DNA of 64,000 nt, taken from Ornithinimicrobium avium. Its GTDB lineage: Bacteria > Actinomycetota > Actinomycetes > Actinomycetales > Dermatophilaceae. The position numbers were made by a program, and so were the translations under genes. Numbering within the stretch: position 1 is the stretch's first letter; every line of letters begins with the position of its first letter. The notes under the pieces are model-generated. The model was not told where the DNA came from. It saw only the letters and a program-made list of their open reading frames with translations, and made no database searches. Below, piece by piece: positions 1 through 10,804 of this stretch. The stretch lies in NCBI RefSeq assembly GCF_003351765.1, contig NZ_CP031229.1, positions 186,001-250,000 of the forward strand, given 5' to 3'.

Positions 1-471
1 CACCCCGGCACCCTCGAGGCGTACGGTGCCGACGTCGGCGCCGACATCCCCATCTCGGTCGAGGTCACCCGCGCCCTCCAGCCGGCGCTGGCCCGCTACG
101 GGACGCACCCCAACCTCACCCTGGTCGTCTTCACCATCGACGAGACCGTCTACAGCCGTGAGCTCGCGCCCCTGGCCGGGTTCTACCCGAGCCTGCACGT
201 CGGTGTCCCGTGGTGGTTCATCGACGCGCCGGACGCCATCACCCGGTTCCGGGCCGCCGTCACCGAGTCCGCGGGCTTCACCCGCACCTCGGGCTTCGTC
301 GACGACACCCGCGCCTTCCTGTCCATCCCGGCCCGCCACGACATGGCCCGCCGCCTGGACAGCGGCTTCCTCGCCCGGCTCATCGCCGAGCACCGGCTCA
401 CCGAGGACGAGGCGGTCGAGACGGCGCGCTACCTTGTCCAGACCCAGCCCAGAGAGGTGTTCGGCCTGTGA
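1..471 (+). CDS. uxaC: Glucuronate isomerase, C-terminal part (cut by window edge)
   Basis: The reading frame is open from base 1 and ends at TGA 469-471, giving the last 156 residues of a protein whose start lies outside the window. The segment GVPWWFIDAP followed by RTSGFVDDTRAFLSIPARHD, and the ending LVQTQPREVFGL, match the C-terminal end of uronate isomerases of the UxaC family. These amidohydrolase-fold enzymes convert D-glucuronate to D-fructuronate (or galacturonate to tagaturonate) in the cytoplasm. The next gene starts inside its stop codon and encodes a fructuronate-reductase-like enzyme, so the two form consecutive steps of hexuronate breakdown in one operon. The family assignment is firm; the substrate preference is inferred from the neighbour. 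Confidence 0.88.
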   Translation, partial: HPGTLEAYGADVGADIPISVEVTRALQPALARYGTHPNLTLVVFTIDETVYSRELAPLAGFYPSLHVGVPWWFIDAPDAITRFRAAVTESAGFTRTSGFVDDTRAFLSIPARHDMARRLDSGFLARLIAEHRLTEDEAVETARYLVQTQPREVFGL

Positions 472-1835
472 ACGACCGGCTCGTACGTCATACCCAGAAG
501 CCTCCCGTGCGGATCGTGCACCTGGGGCTCGGCAACTTCTTCCGCGCCCACCAGGCGTGGTACACCCACCGAGCCAACGAGGGCCTCCCGCCGCAGGAGC
601 AGTGGGGGATCGCCGCCTTCACCGGACGCTCCACGACGGTGGCCGAGCAGCTGGAGGCACAGGACGGCCTCTACACGCTGGTGGTCGACGGCGCCGACGG
701 TCCCAGCACGGAGGTGATCGCCAGCATCGTCGCGGCCCACCCCGGGACAGACCTGGAGGCCTGGCACCGCCACCTGTGCGACCCTGCCGTCGCGATCGTG
801 ACGACCACCGTGACCGAGGCCGGCTACAAGCGGGGCCCGGGGGGCGGGCTCGACCTGGACGACCCGGACGTGCGCGCCGACCTGGAGGAGGTGGCCCGGG
901 GCCGGCGGGACGCGCTGCGGACGGCCCCGGTCCGGATCGCCAGCGGGCTGCAGGCACGCCGCGAGGCCGGCGTCGGCGGGCTGAGCGTCGTGCCGTGCGA
1001 CAACCTGCCCGGTAACGGCCCGGTCGCACGCGAGGTGGTGCTGGCCGCGGCCGAGCGGCTCGACCCGGCGCTGGCAGCGTGGGTCGGCGACAACGTCTCC
1101 TTCGTGACCACCGCCGTCGACCGCATCACCCCGCGCCCCACCGACGCGGACCGGGCGACGGTGCGCGAGCTGACCGGCGTGGACGACCCCGCGTGCGTGG
1201 TGACCGAGCCGTTCGTCGAGTGGGACCTGGCCGGGGAGTTCGTGGCCGGGCGGCCGGCCTGGGGGAAGGCCGGCGCGGTCCTCACCCAGGACGTGCGGCC
1301 CTACGAGACGCGCAAGCTGTGGCTGCTCAACGGGGCCCACTCGCTGCTGGCCTACGCCGGCAGCATCCGGGGCCACGAGACGGTCGCCGACGCGATGGCC
1401 GACCCCGAGGTGGCCGGCTGGGTGCAGCAGTGGTGGGACGTGGCGGTCCCGCACCTGGTGCTGCCCGAGGAGGAGCTGCGTGACTATGCCCGGGCGCTCG
1501 TCGACAGGTTCGCCAACCCGAGCATCCGCCACCTGCTCGCGCAGATCGCCGCCGACGGGATGCAGAAGATCCCGGTGCGGATCGTCCCCGCCCTGCGTGC
1601 CGCGCACGAGGCCGGCCAGGACACCGACGGTGCCCTGCGCGCCGTCGCGGCGTGGGTCCTGCACGCCCGCGGCGCCGGCGCGCCGTTGACCGACGCCGCC
1701 GCCGGCCGTGCCCGCGAGCTCGTCGAGGGTGACCTGCCCGACGCCGTCCGCCGGGTGCTGGCCCGCTGGCAGATCGACGAGGCGCTCACCGGCCGGACGG
1801 TCGAGCTGGCGCAGGAGGTCGAGGGTAGGCGCTGA
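468..1835 (+). CDS. uxuB: Mannitol dehydrogenase family protein, probable fructuronate reductase
   Basis: 455 residues from GTG 468, which overlaps the uxaC stop in a GTGA arrangement. The N-terminal Rossmann region begins VRIVHLGLGNFFRAHQAW, typical of polyol-specific long-chain dehydrogenases. The family catalytic signature KxxxxNxxH is present as KLWLLNGAH near residue 284, in the C-terminal domain. The family includes mannitol 2-dehydrogenase, arabitol dehydrogenase and fructuronate reductase. Translational coupling to uxaC favours reduction of D-fructuronate to D-mannonate with NADH. A second family member lies at 26087-27592 in a polyol transport operon and probably has a different substrate. 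UxuA, the next enzyme of the pathway, is not downstream. Confidence 0.85.
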   Translation: MNDRLVRHTQKPPVRIVHLGLGNFFRAHQAWYTHRANEGLPPQEQWGIAAFTGRSTTVAEQLEAQDGLYTLVVDGADGPSTEVIASIVAAHPGTDLEAWHRHLCDPAVAIVTTTVTEAGYKRGPGGGLDLDDPDVRADLEEVARGRRDALRTAPVRIASGLQARREAGVGGLSVVPCDNLPGNGPVAREVVLAAAERLDPALAAWVGDNVSFVTTAVDRITPRPTDADRATVRELTGVDDPACVVTEPFVEWDLAGEFVAGRPAWGKAGAVLTQDVRPYETRKLWLLNGAHSLLAYAGSIRGHETVADAMADPEVAGWVQQWWDVAVPHLVLPEEELRDYARALVDRFANPSIRHLLAQIAADGMQKIPVRIVPALRAAHEAGQDTDGALRAVAAWVLHARGAGAPLTDAAAGRARELVEGDLPDAVRRVLARWQIDEALTGRTVELAQEVEGRR

Positions 1836-1941
1836 GCTGCCCTGCCCGGCGCCCCCGTGAGGGAGGCCGGCGTCCCCTCGCGGGTGCTCCTGCGTCCGGA
1901 GGTCGTGTGCGACGGGGCGCCTCCCCGAGGGTCGACCAGAG

Positions 1942-2013
1942 CGTCCCGTGGAAGAGCGTCCCGTGGGTGTCGCCGCCGGTGCCGCGTCCCACGGGACGCT
2001 CTTCCACGGGACG
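1942..2013. repeat. Perfect 26-bp inverted repeat in the uxuB to aminotransferase gap
   Basis: Bases 1942-1967 are the exact reverse complement of 1988-2013, with a 20-nt spacer. Each arm also contains the 10-mer CGTCCCGTGG twice with a 15-bp period. The structure sits in a 294-bp gap between two plus-strand genes. It could terminate uxuB transcription, although no T-run follows the right arm, or be a REP-like or miniature mobile repeat. Nothing else recognisable was seen in the gap apart from the -10 box of the next gene. Confidence 0.8.
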
Positions 2014-2116
2014 GTGCCTCGCCCGTCGACGGCGAAGGGCGGTACCCCCGCCACCCGTTGCCGGTTGTCGCCCGGGTTTCCCTGCCCGGCGTCAACCGCG
2101 CCGCCGTTGCAGTGAC

Positions 2117-2122
2117 TAGGTT
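2117..2122 (+). promoter_or_regulatory. -10 box of a leaderless promoter
   Basis: TAGGTT ends 7 nt before the ATG at 2130. The same TANNNT-N6-8-start arrangement recurs at many other genes in this window, which suggests that transcription starts at the start codon. No convincing -35 hexamer was found. Confidence 0.5.
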
Positions 2123-2129
2123 GAGCGCC

Positions 2130-3350
2130 ATGAGGTATGACGTGCAGGCCGTCCGCGCGCGCTTCCCCGGCCTGCGCGCGGGCACCGCCCACTTCGACGG
2201 CCCGGGCGGCTCGCAGACCCCGGACACGGTCGCGGAGGCGGTCGCGGCGACCTTGACGAGCTCGATCGCCAACCGGGGCACCGTCACCGAGGCCGAGCTG
2301 CTCGCCGAGCGGACCGTGACGGAGGCCAGGTCGGCCATGGGGGACCTGTTCGGCACCGACCCGGCCACCGTGGTCTTCGTCCGCAGCATGACGGCCGGCA
2401 CCATGGACCTGGCCCGCACCCTGGCCCGCTGCCACCGGTGGGGACCGGGCGAGGAGGTCGTCGTCACCTCCCTCGACCACGACGCCAACGTGCGCCCCTG
2501 GGTGCTCGCCGCGGGGTCGGTGGGTGCCACCGTCCGCTGGGCCGAGGTCGACCCGGCCACCGGCGAGCTGCCCCTCGCGGCGGTGAAGGACGTGCTCTCG
2601 GAGCGCACCCGGCTGGTCGCGGTCGCCGGCGCCAGCAACCTGATCGGCACCCGGCCCGACCTGGAGGGGATCGTCGCGGCAGCCCACGACGCCGGTGCTC
2701 TCGTCCACGTCGACGCCGTCCACCTCGCGGCCCACGCGCTGCTGGACCGGGAGGGACTGGGGGCAGACCTGATGTCGTGCTCGCCCTACAAGTTCTTCGG
2801 CCCGCACCTGGGGGTGATGAGCGGCCGGGCCGACCTGCTCGAGGAGCTGCGGCCCGACAAGCTGCTGCCCAGCCCGGTCCGGGTCCCCGAGCGCTTCGAG
2901 CTGGGCACGCTGCCCTACGAGCTGCTCGCCGGCACGACGGCCGCGGTCGAGTTCATCGCCGGGCTGACCCCGCAGGAGGCCAACGGTGCCTCGCGTCGGG
3001 CCCGGCTCGCGGCGTCGTTCGCCGCGGTCGAGGAGCACGAGGACGTCCTGCGGGTGCGCGCGGAGGACGGGCTGGCCGGCATCGACGGCGTGACCGTCTG
3101 GTCCCGCGCCGTGCGCCGCACCCCCACCCTGCTGTTCACCCTGGCGGGGGTGGAGCCGGGGGACGTCCACCGGCACCTGGCCACGCTGGGCGTCAACGCG
3201 CCCGCCTCGCACTTCTACGCCTGGGAGCTCAGCCACCGTCTCGGACTCGGAGCCGCGGGCGGCGTGCGCGTCGGCATCGCCCCCTACACGACCGAGGACG
3301 AGGTGGACCGGCTGCTCGAGGGCGTCGCCGAGCTGGCCGCACGCCGCTGA
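2130..3350 (+). CDS. Cysteine desulfurase-like class V aminotransferase
   Basis: 406 residues, PLP-dependent aminotransferase class V fold. The PLP-binding lysine is in CSPYKFFGPHLG, preceded by the HVDAVHLAAH segment that carries the cofactor-contacting aspartate. The protein resembles the TIGR01976-type cysteine-desulfurase-like family rather than true IscS/SufS, and there are no Fe-S assembly genes beside it, so a sulfur-transfer role is not demonstrated. Start ATG 2130 is chosen because a -10 box TAGGTT lies 7 nt upstream; longer in-frame extensions would run through the inverted repeat. It appears monocistronic. Substrate unknown. Confidence 0.8.
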   Translation: MRYDVQAVRARFPGLRAGTAHFDGPGGSQTPDTVAEAVAATLTSSIANRGTVTEAELLAERTVTEARSAMGDLFGTDPATVVFVRSMTAGTMDLARTLARCHRWGPGEEVVVTSLDHDANVRPWVLAAGSVGATVRWAEVDPATGELPLAAVKDVLSERTRLVAVAGASNLIGTRPDLEGIVAAAHDAGALVHVDAVHLAAHALLDREGLGADLMSCSPYKFFGPHLGVMSGRADLLEELRPDKLLPSPVRVPERFELGTLPYELLAGTTAAVEFIAGLTPQEANGASRRARLAASFAAVEEHEDVLRVRAEDGLAGIDGVTVWSRAVRRTPTLLFTLAGVEPGDVHRHLATLGVNAPASHFYAWELSHRLGLGAAGGVRVGIAPYTTEDEVDRLLEGVAELAARR

Positions 3351-3434
3351 GGACGCGGAATACGGTCGGAGCTCCGCACGACCGTGCGGGTACGCTCAGA
3401 CGGTCAACCACCCCTCACCAAGGAGTACCCCCTC

Positions 3435-5249
3435 GTGGCCATGCGCCTGTCGACGCTGTTCCTGCGGACCCTGCGCGAGGACCCGGCCGATGCCGAGCTG
3501 CCCGGGCACAAGCTGCTCGTGCGCGCCGGCTACGTCCGGCGGGCGGCCCCGGGCATCTACTCGTGGCTGCCGCTGGGACTGAAGGTGCTGCGCAAGGTGG
3601 AGGACATCGTCCGCGAGGAGATGGACGCCATCGGCGGCCAGGAGCTGAGCTTCCCGGCCCTGCTGCCGCGCGAGCCCTACGAGGCGACCGGCCGCTGGAC
3701 GGAGTACGGCGACAACATCTTCCGCCTCAAGGACCGCAAGGACGGCGACTACCTCCTCGGGCCGACGCACGAGGAGATGTTCACCCTCACGGTCAAGGAC
3801 ATGTACAGCTCCTACAAGGAGCTGCCGCTGACCCTCTACCAGATCCAGACCAAGTACCGCGACGAGGCGCGTCCGCGCGCCGGTCTGCTGCGCGGGCGCG
3901 AGTTCATCATGAAGGACTCCTACAGCTTCGACGTCGACGACGCCGGGCTCGAGGCCGCCTACCAGCGCCACCGGGCCGCCTACGTGAAGATCTTCGACCG
4001 CCTCGGCTTCGACTACGTCATCGTGTATGCCGACTCCGGCGCGATGGGCGGCTCGGCCAGCGAGGAGTTCCTCGCGGTGAGCCCGGTCGGCGAGGACACC
4101 TTCGTGCGCTGCGAGGCCAGCGGGTATGCCGCGAACGTCGAGGCCGTCGTCGTGCCCCAGGCACAGCCGGTGGACGCCTCCGCGGTGCCGGCGGCGCACG
4201 TCGAGGACACCCCCGACAGCCCGACCATCGACACGCTCGTGACGCGGTCCGACGCACTGCACCCGCGGGCCGACGGTCGTGGCTGGACGGCCGCCGACAC
4301 GCTGAAGAACGTCGTCGTCATGCTCACCCACCCCGACGGCAGCACCGAGCCGCTGGCGATCGGCCTGCCCGGAGACCGTGAGGTGGACGACAAGCGGCTC
4401 GCCGCGCAGGTCGCCCCGGCGGAGTGGGCTCCCTTCGAGGAGAAGGACTTCGCGGCCTACCCGATGCTGACCAAGGGCTACATCGGCCCGACGATGCTCG
4501 GGCTGGAGAGCCCCTCGAAGATCCGCTACCTGCTCGACCCGTCCGTCGCCGAGGGCTCTGCCTGGGTCACCGGCGCCGACGAGCACGGCAAGCACGTCTA
4601 CGACCTGGTCCTCGGCCGCGACTTCACCGCCGACGGCACGGTCCAGGCCGCCGAGATCCGCGAGGGCGACCCCAGCCCGGACGGCGCCGGCCCGCTCACG
4701 CTGGCCCGTGGCATCGAGATGGGTCACATCTTCCAGCTCGGCCGCAAGTACGCCGAGGCGCTGGACCTGAAGGTCCTGGACGAGAACGGCAAGCTGGTCA
4801 CGGTGACGATGGGCTCCTACGGCGTGGGCGTCTCCCGCGCGGTGGCTGCCGTGGCCGAGGCGACCCACGACGAGATCGGGCTGTGCTGGCCACGCGAGCT
4901 GGCCCCGGCCGACGTGCACGTCGTGGCCACCGGCAAGGACCGGGCTGTCTTCGACCACGCCGAGCTGCTGGTCGGCGACCTCGAGGCCTCCGGGCTGTCG
5001 GTCATCTTCGACGACCGGCCCAAGGTCAGCCCCGGCGTGAAGTTCAAGGACGCCGAGCTGCTGGGCGTGCCCACGATCGTCGTGGTCGGCAGGGGCCTGG
5101 AGCAGGGAACTGTCGAGATCAAGGACCGTCGCACCGGGAACCGTCGCGAGGTGCCCGTCGGGCGCGCCGTCGGCGAGGTCCTCGCCGAGGTGCGCGGTGA
5201 GGCGACCTCCACCGGCGCGGACGCGACGTCCGCGTCAGCGCCGGCCTGA
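3435..5249 (+). CDS. proS: Prolyl-tRNA synthetase (bacterial type, with editing domain)
   Basis: 604 residues. It charges tRNA-Pro with proline in the cytoplasm. The N-terminus MAMRLSTLFLRTLRED and the class II motif stretches (LLGPTHEEMFT, YRDEARPRAGLLRGREF) are diagnostic. The central segment between about residues 220 and 410 is the editing (INS) domain of bacterial-type ProRS, and the C-terminal part is the anticodon-binding domain, followed by a short Ala/Ser/Thr-rich tail. Start GTG 3435 is preceded by AAGGAG at 3420-3425 with a 9-nt spacer; an upstream in-frame start lacks this. The length is normal for the family. Confidence 0.97.
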   Translation: MAMRLSTLFLRTLREDPADAELPGHKLLVRAGYVRRAAPGIYSWLPLGLKVLRKVEDIVREEMDAIGGQELSFPALLPREPYEATGRWTEYGDNIFRLKDRKDGDYLLGPTHEEMFTLTVKDMYSSYKELPLTLYQIQTKYRDEARPRAGLLRGREFIMKDSYSFDVDDAGLEAAYQRHRAAYVKIFDRLGFDYVIVYADSGAMGGSASEEFLAVSPVGEDTFVRCEASGYAANVEAVVVPQAQPVDASAVPAAHVEDTPDSPTIDTLVTRSDALHPRADGRGWTAADTLKNVVVMLTHPDGSTEPLAIGLPGDREVDDKRLAAQVAPAEWAPFEEKDFAAYPMLTKGYIGPTMLGLESPSKIRYLLDPSVAEGSAWVTGADEHGKHVYDLVLGRDFTADGTVQAAEIREGDPSPDGAGPLTLARGIEMGHIFQLGRKYAEALDLKVLDENGKLVTVTMGSYGVGVSRAVAAVAEATHDEIGLCWPRELAPADVHVVATGKDRAVFDHAELLVGDLEASGLSVIFDDRPKVSPGVKFKDAELLGVPTIVVVGRGLEQGTVEIKDRRTGNRREVPVGRAVGEVLAEVRGEATSTGADATSASAPA

Positions 5250-5263
5250 CGGCATACCCGCAG

Positions 5264-6094
5264 GTGGTCGAGCTCGGGACCGCGGCCCTGGAGGGGCTGC
5301 TGCCGGACCTGGACGTCCGGCTCCTGCTCTTCCTGGCCCTCGCCGGGCTGGCCGCCGGCTTCGTCGACGCGGTCGTCGGGGGAGGCGGGCTGATCCAGCT
5401 GCCCGCCCTCCTCGTCGCGCTGCCCGGTGCCGCGCCGGTGCAGCTGCTGGCGACCAACAAGCTGGGCTCGATCATGGGCACCACCACGAGCGCGCTGACC
5501 TACTACCGCCGGGTGCGGCCCGACCTGCGCACGGCGCTGCCGCTGGCCGGGGCGGCCTTCGCCGGCAGCGTCGGTGGCGCCCTGCTGGCGTTCCTCATCA
5601 CGAAGGCGGCCTTCAACCCGATCATCCTCGTGGTGCTCGTCGGGGTCGGGATCTACACCCTCGCCAGGCCGTCGATGGGGCAGATGCAGCGGCTGCGCTT
5701 CGGCCGCCGGCACCCCCGCCGGCACCTCGCGGTGGCGCTGCTCATCGGCCTGGTCATCGGGGCGTACGACGGCGCCCTCGGCCCGGGGACCGGCTCGTTC
5801 TTCGTCTTCGCGCTCGTCAGCGCGCTGGGCTACGGCTTCCTGGAGGCCAGCGCCAAGGCCAAGATCGCCAACCTGGCCACCAACCTCGCGGCGCTCGTGG
5901 TCTTCGTGCCGCAGGGCGCGGTGCTGTGGCAGGTGGGGCTGCTCATGGGCGCGTGCAACGTGGTCGGCGGCTATCTGGGGGCTCGGGTGGCGGTGGCTCG
6001 GGGCAGCCGCTTCGTGCGGCTCTTCTTCGTGGTCGTGCTCGCCGCGTTCATCGTCAAGATCGGGCTGGACACCTGGTCCCAGCTCCTGGGCTGA
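5264..6094 (+). CDS. TauE/SafE (TSUP) family membrane permease
   Basis: 276 residues with about eight hydrophobic membrane segments in two related halves. The first half carries the GLAAGFVDAVVGGGGLIQLP signature and the second the ALGPGTGSF motif, both typical of the sulfite exporter TauE/SafE family. Family members move small organic or sulfur-containing anions across the cytoplasmic membrane. The gene follows proS by 14 bp and could be read through from it, although the functions are unrelated. Start GTG 5264 is the first in-frame start after proS. Substrate unknown. Confidence 0.85.
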   Translation: MVELGTAALEGLLPDLDVRLLLFLALAGLAAGFVDAVVGGGGLIQLPALLVALPGAAPVQLLATNKLGSIMGTTTSALTYYRRVRPDLRTALPLAGAAFAGSVGGALLAFLITKAAFNPIILVVLVGVGIYTLARPSMGQMQRLRFGRRHPRRHLAVALLIGLVIGAYDGALGPGTGSFFVFALVSALGYGFLEASAKAKIANLATNLAALVVFVPQGAVLWQVGLLMGACNVVGGYLGARVAVARGSRFVRLFFVVVLAAFIVKIGLDTWSQLLG

Positions 6095-6105
6095 CCGTGG
6101 CGAAG

Positions 6106-6153
6106 CACCGGCCGTCGGTGGTGACCAGGACGCCGGAGCCCAGATGGGCCCTC
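6106..6153. terminator. Paired hairpins between two convergent genes
   Basis: Two short stem-loops lie between the TauE/SafE gene and the convergent CapA-like gene: CACCG-GCCGT-CGGTG at 6106-6120 and GCCC-AGAT-GGGC at about 6138-6149. There is no T-run. They could stop transcription from both sides. Confidence 0.4.
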
Positions 6154-7423
6154 AGGGGTGCACGGGCGTCGCGTCGCAGCCGCCGAGGCTGTCGACGGTC
6201 GAGGTGGTCCGCTGCCAGGTCTCGGGGTAGTTCTCCGGGGTCACCAGCCGCACGACGTGCGGGCCGGTCTCCATGTCCCACGGGCGGATGTCCACGCGGG
6301 TGGGCTGGTAGGACATCTGCGTGGTGACCGCACCGTCCGCGTCGCGCTGCAGGGTGAACTCGGCGACCATGCCCTCCTGCGTGCCCGGGAGCAGGTTGGG
6401 CGCGACGTCGGGGGACTGGTTGGACAGGAAGTTGCCCAGCCCGTAGATGACGTGCTTGCCGTTGATCTTGGCGCACGGCTGGATCACGTGGACGTGGGTG
6501 CCCAGGATGAGGTCGACGGCGTCGGAGCTCAGGAGGTCCTCGGCGAGCTCCTCCTGGACCGCGTTCGGCTGGTGGTTGTACTCGTCGCCCCAGTGCATGC
6601 TCACCACGACGAAGTCGGCGCCGTCCTCCTTGGCGGCCTCCGCCTGCTCGAGGATGCCCTCGCTGCCGATCGAGGGCCAGGAGGCCTTCACCAGCCACGG
6701 TGCCTCGCCGGGGATGCTGGTGGTCGGGATGCCCGAGTTGGGATAGGTGTAGGTGTAGGCCAGGTGCGCCACCCGGGCGGTCCCGCCGTCCTCGGTCGCG
6801 ACGTCGTAGACCTCGGGCACGCCGGCCTCGTCCTCGTGCGCGGTCGGGCCCGCGTAGCCCATCCCGGCGTCCCGGATGACCTGCTCGGTGTCGGCAAGGC
6901 CCTGGATGCCCTGGTCCATCGTGTGGTTGGAGGCGAAGTCGCACCCGTCGACGCCAGCATCAGCCAGTGCTTCGGCCATCTCGTGCGGTGTGTTGAAGAT
7001 CAGGACGTCGGGCACCGACAGGTTCGTGTCGTCCGGGGACAGCGGCGTCTCCATGTGGCACAGCGTCAGGTCGCCTGCGCTCAGCAGCGGCGCGACGTCG
7101 GCGAACATCGGCCGGTAGTCGTAGGCGCCCGGCGCACCGCCGGCGTAGCGGTTGGCAGTCACCGTGACGCGGGAGTGCGTCAGGATGTCCCCCATCGCGG
7201 TCAGGTGCACCGTGAGCGGCCCCGGCGCCCCGGTGGTCTCGACCGGCTCCTGCGGGGCCGACGAGCCCTGGGCGCCCTCGCTCGGCGCGGTGTCCGCGCT
7301 GCCGTCCCCTGCGGCGGCCGGCGGCGGCGCGGTCGCCGCCGGCACCTCGTCCGCCCCGGCGCAGCCCGCCAGCAGCACGGAGGCTGCCAGCGCCAGCCCT
7401 GTCCCTCGGATCGCACGCCTCAT
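6152..7423 (-). CDS. CapA/PgsA-type metallophosphatase lipoprotein
   Basis: 423 residues. The signal peptide ends in the lipobox LLAG-C with the modified cysteine at residue 21, so the protein is probably anchored to the outer face of the membrane. An Ala/Gly/Pro/Ser linker of about 50 residues follows. The rest is a CapA (poly-gamma-glutamate capsule synthesis) domain with calcineurin-like metal-ligand motifs: AMGDILTHSRV, FASNHTMDQG, SMHWGDEY and LGTHVHVIQP. No other capsule or PGA genes are nearby, so the cell-surface substrate is unknown. Start at 7423 is supported by TAGGGT (minus strand) 7 nt upstream. Confidence 0.85.
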   Translation of the reverse strand: MRRAIRGTGLALAASVLLAGCAGADEVPAATAPPPAAAGDGSADTAPSEGAQGSSAPQEPVETTGAPGPLTVHLTAMGDILTHSRVTVTANRYAGGAPGAYDYRPMFADVAPLLSAGDLTLCHMETPLSPDDTNLSVPDVLIFNTPHEMAEALADAGVDGCDFASNHTMDQGIQGLADTEQVIRDAGMGYAGPTAHEDEAGVPEVYDVATEDGGTARVAHLAYTYTYPNSGIPTTSIPGEAPWLVKASWPSIGSEGILEQAEAAKEDGADFVVVSMHWGDEYNHQPNAVQEELAEDLLSSDAVDLILGTHVHVIQPCAKINGKHVIYGLGNFLSNQSPDVAPNLLPGTQEGMVAEFTLQRDADGAVTTQMSYQPTRVDIRPWDMETGPHVVRLVTPENYPETWQRTTSTVDSLGGCDATPVHP

Positions 7424-7430
7424 GGAAATG

Positions 7431-7436
7431 ACCCTA
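7431..7436 (-). promoter_or_regulatory. -10 box for the CapA-like gene
   Basis: On the minus strand TAGGGT ends 7 nt before the ATG at 7423, the leaderless arrangement that recurs in this window. Confidence 0.45.
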
Positions 7437-7598
7437 GTGGACAGGGCGACGCCCACCCGCGCGACCCGCATTCAGCGGACCGGCGAGCCAGCTCAGGCCC
7501 GGAGCAGGTGAGCCCGATGAAGATCAACGTGATCGCGGCGAAGAGGTTGCTTCAGGTTCGAGGGAGGTGCTGGCCAGGACGTCGGGTGGGCGGGCGGC

Positions 7599-9590
<1,992 letters not shown>

Positions 9591-9808
9591 GCTCCTACGC
9601 TACGGGGCGCCGCGCGGGCGAGCCGGTCGGGCGTCAGCCGGGCGGGACGCCGCCCCGACCGGCGTGTCGGGCACAAGCACGAGGTGCGGGTAGGCGAGGC
9701 GTGGTGCCAGAGCAGTGGCGGGACGCCGGTGATGAGGACGTGGCGCCGGGGAGCGGGAGCGGTGCGGTTCGAGACGGCGTGGCGTGGTGGAAAGGGGCGG
9801 TCGGGGCG

Positions 9809-10804
9809 TCAGCCGCGCTGCATCGCCTTGACGATCGCCACGGCCCGGGTGATCTCGTCCTCGCTCTCGGTCCGGGTGTCGCGGACCGCCCACAACGCGT
9901 TCTGGACCATCCGCAGGATGGTGGCCGCGCGGGCCCGGTCCCGGTCCAGCCCCGCCGCCTCGCAGAGCACCTCCAGCCGACCCAGCAGGTGCGCGCCGAG
10001 GTCGGGCGCGGCGAGGCTGTCGGCCCACCGGTTCCACAACGACGGGGCGACCACCCAGTGCGGGTCGCCGGCCACCACCTTGGGGTCGATCGCCACCCAC
10101 TCGCCGGGGTCGGGGCGCCACAGCACGTTCATCTGATGCAGGTCGGTGTGCACCAACCTGGTGTCGACGTCGTCCTCGGCCAGCAGGTCGACCACGAGCG
10201 AGGCAGCGTGCTGCAGCATCCGGCGCGGGAAGCGCGCGGCCGCCGGGTCGCCGGCGGCGGCCGCGAGGTCGCCCTGCAGCCTCTGCAGCTGCTCGCTGAG
10301 CGGGCGCGCCCACGGCGGCGCGGGCAGGTCCAGCCGCGCGAGCAGGCGGCCGAGGGCCTCGGTGGTGGTGCGGACCGAACCGGTCTCCAGGTCCCGGTTC
10401 GGGTCCAGCCGTTCGAGCAGGTATGCCGTGTCCGCCGGTTCGGCCGCGAGCAGCCGGACCGCGCCCCGACCGTTCCACGACCGCAGGGCGAGGTGCTCGT
10501 GGTCGGCCTCCGGGTGCGGCCACCCGACCTTGAGCATCGCGGGCGAGCCGCCGGAACGCAGGACGGGCAGCACGAGAGCGGTGAAACCCCACCGCAGAGG
10601 CTCGTCGGGGTCGCGGACCAGCTCCCAGCGCTCCAGGGCCACGGCGACGAGGCCGGGCAGCTCGGCCAGCCAGGTGGCTCCGTCCGGCCGGTGCGGTGGG
10701 CGGTCCGGGGCCGGCCCACGACCGACCGGCTCGGGGTCGGGGACGTGCTGGACCACCGCCTCGACGAACTGCGCCGGCAGCTCCGCCGGTCGCAGGGACG
10801 TCAC
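9809..10804 (-). CDS. Aminoglycoside/hydroxyurea phosphotransferase-like (APH(6)) kinase
   Basis: 331 residues from GTG 10804, overlapping the upstream DUF4439 gene by 4 bp (GTGA). The kinase-like catalytic loop reads VHTDLHQMNVLW, with the metal-binding aspartate in VAIDPKVVAGDP, as in the APH(6)/hydroxyurea phosphotransferase family. The N-lobe carries the AMLKVGWPHPEADHE segment with the ATP-binding lysine. Family members include streptomycin 6-kinases, but chromosomal actinobacterial copies are common and most have no proven substrate. Resistance should not be assumed. Translational coupling to a secreted lipoprotein gene is unexplained. Confidence 0.8.
   Translation of the reverse strand: MTSLRPAELPAQFVEAVVQHVPDPEPVGRGPAPDRPPHRPDGATWLAELPGLVAVALERWELVRDPDEPLRWGFTALVLPVLRSGGSPAMLKVGWPHPEADHEHLALRSWNGRGAVRLLAAEPADTAYLLERLDPNRDLETGSVRTTTEALGRLLARLDLPAPPWARPLSEQLQRLQGDLAAAAGDPAAARFPRRMLQHAASLVVDLLAEDDVDTRLVHTDLHQMNVLWRPDPGEWVAIDPKVVAGDPHWVVAPSLWNRWADSLAAPDLGAHLLGRLEVLCEAAGLDRDRARAATILRMVQNALWAVRDTRTESEDEITRAVAIVKAMQRG

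Noticed and set aside
2130..3350. Calling the class V aminotransferase SufS or IscS
   Set aside because: No Fe-S assembly genes are adjacent and the sequence fits the cysteine-desulfurase-like subgroup of unknown function better.
7424..7598. Short minus-strand hydrophobic peptide (NLFAAITLIFIGLT) in the gap upstream of the CapA-like gene
   Set aside because: The frame is only about 20 codons before an upstream stop and has no start codon or ribosome-binding site.
9809..10804. Reading the APH(6)-like kinase as a streptomycin resistance gene
   Set aside because: The family is common on actinobacterial chromosomes without resistance, and no mobile or resistance context is present.
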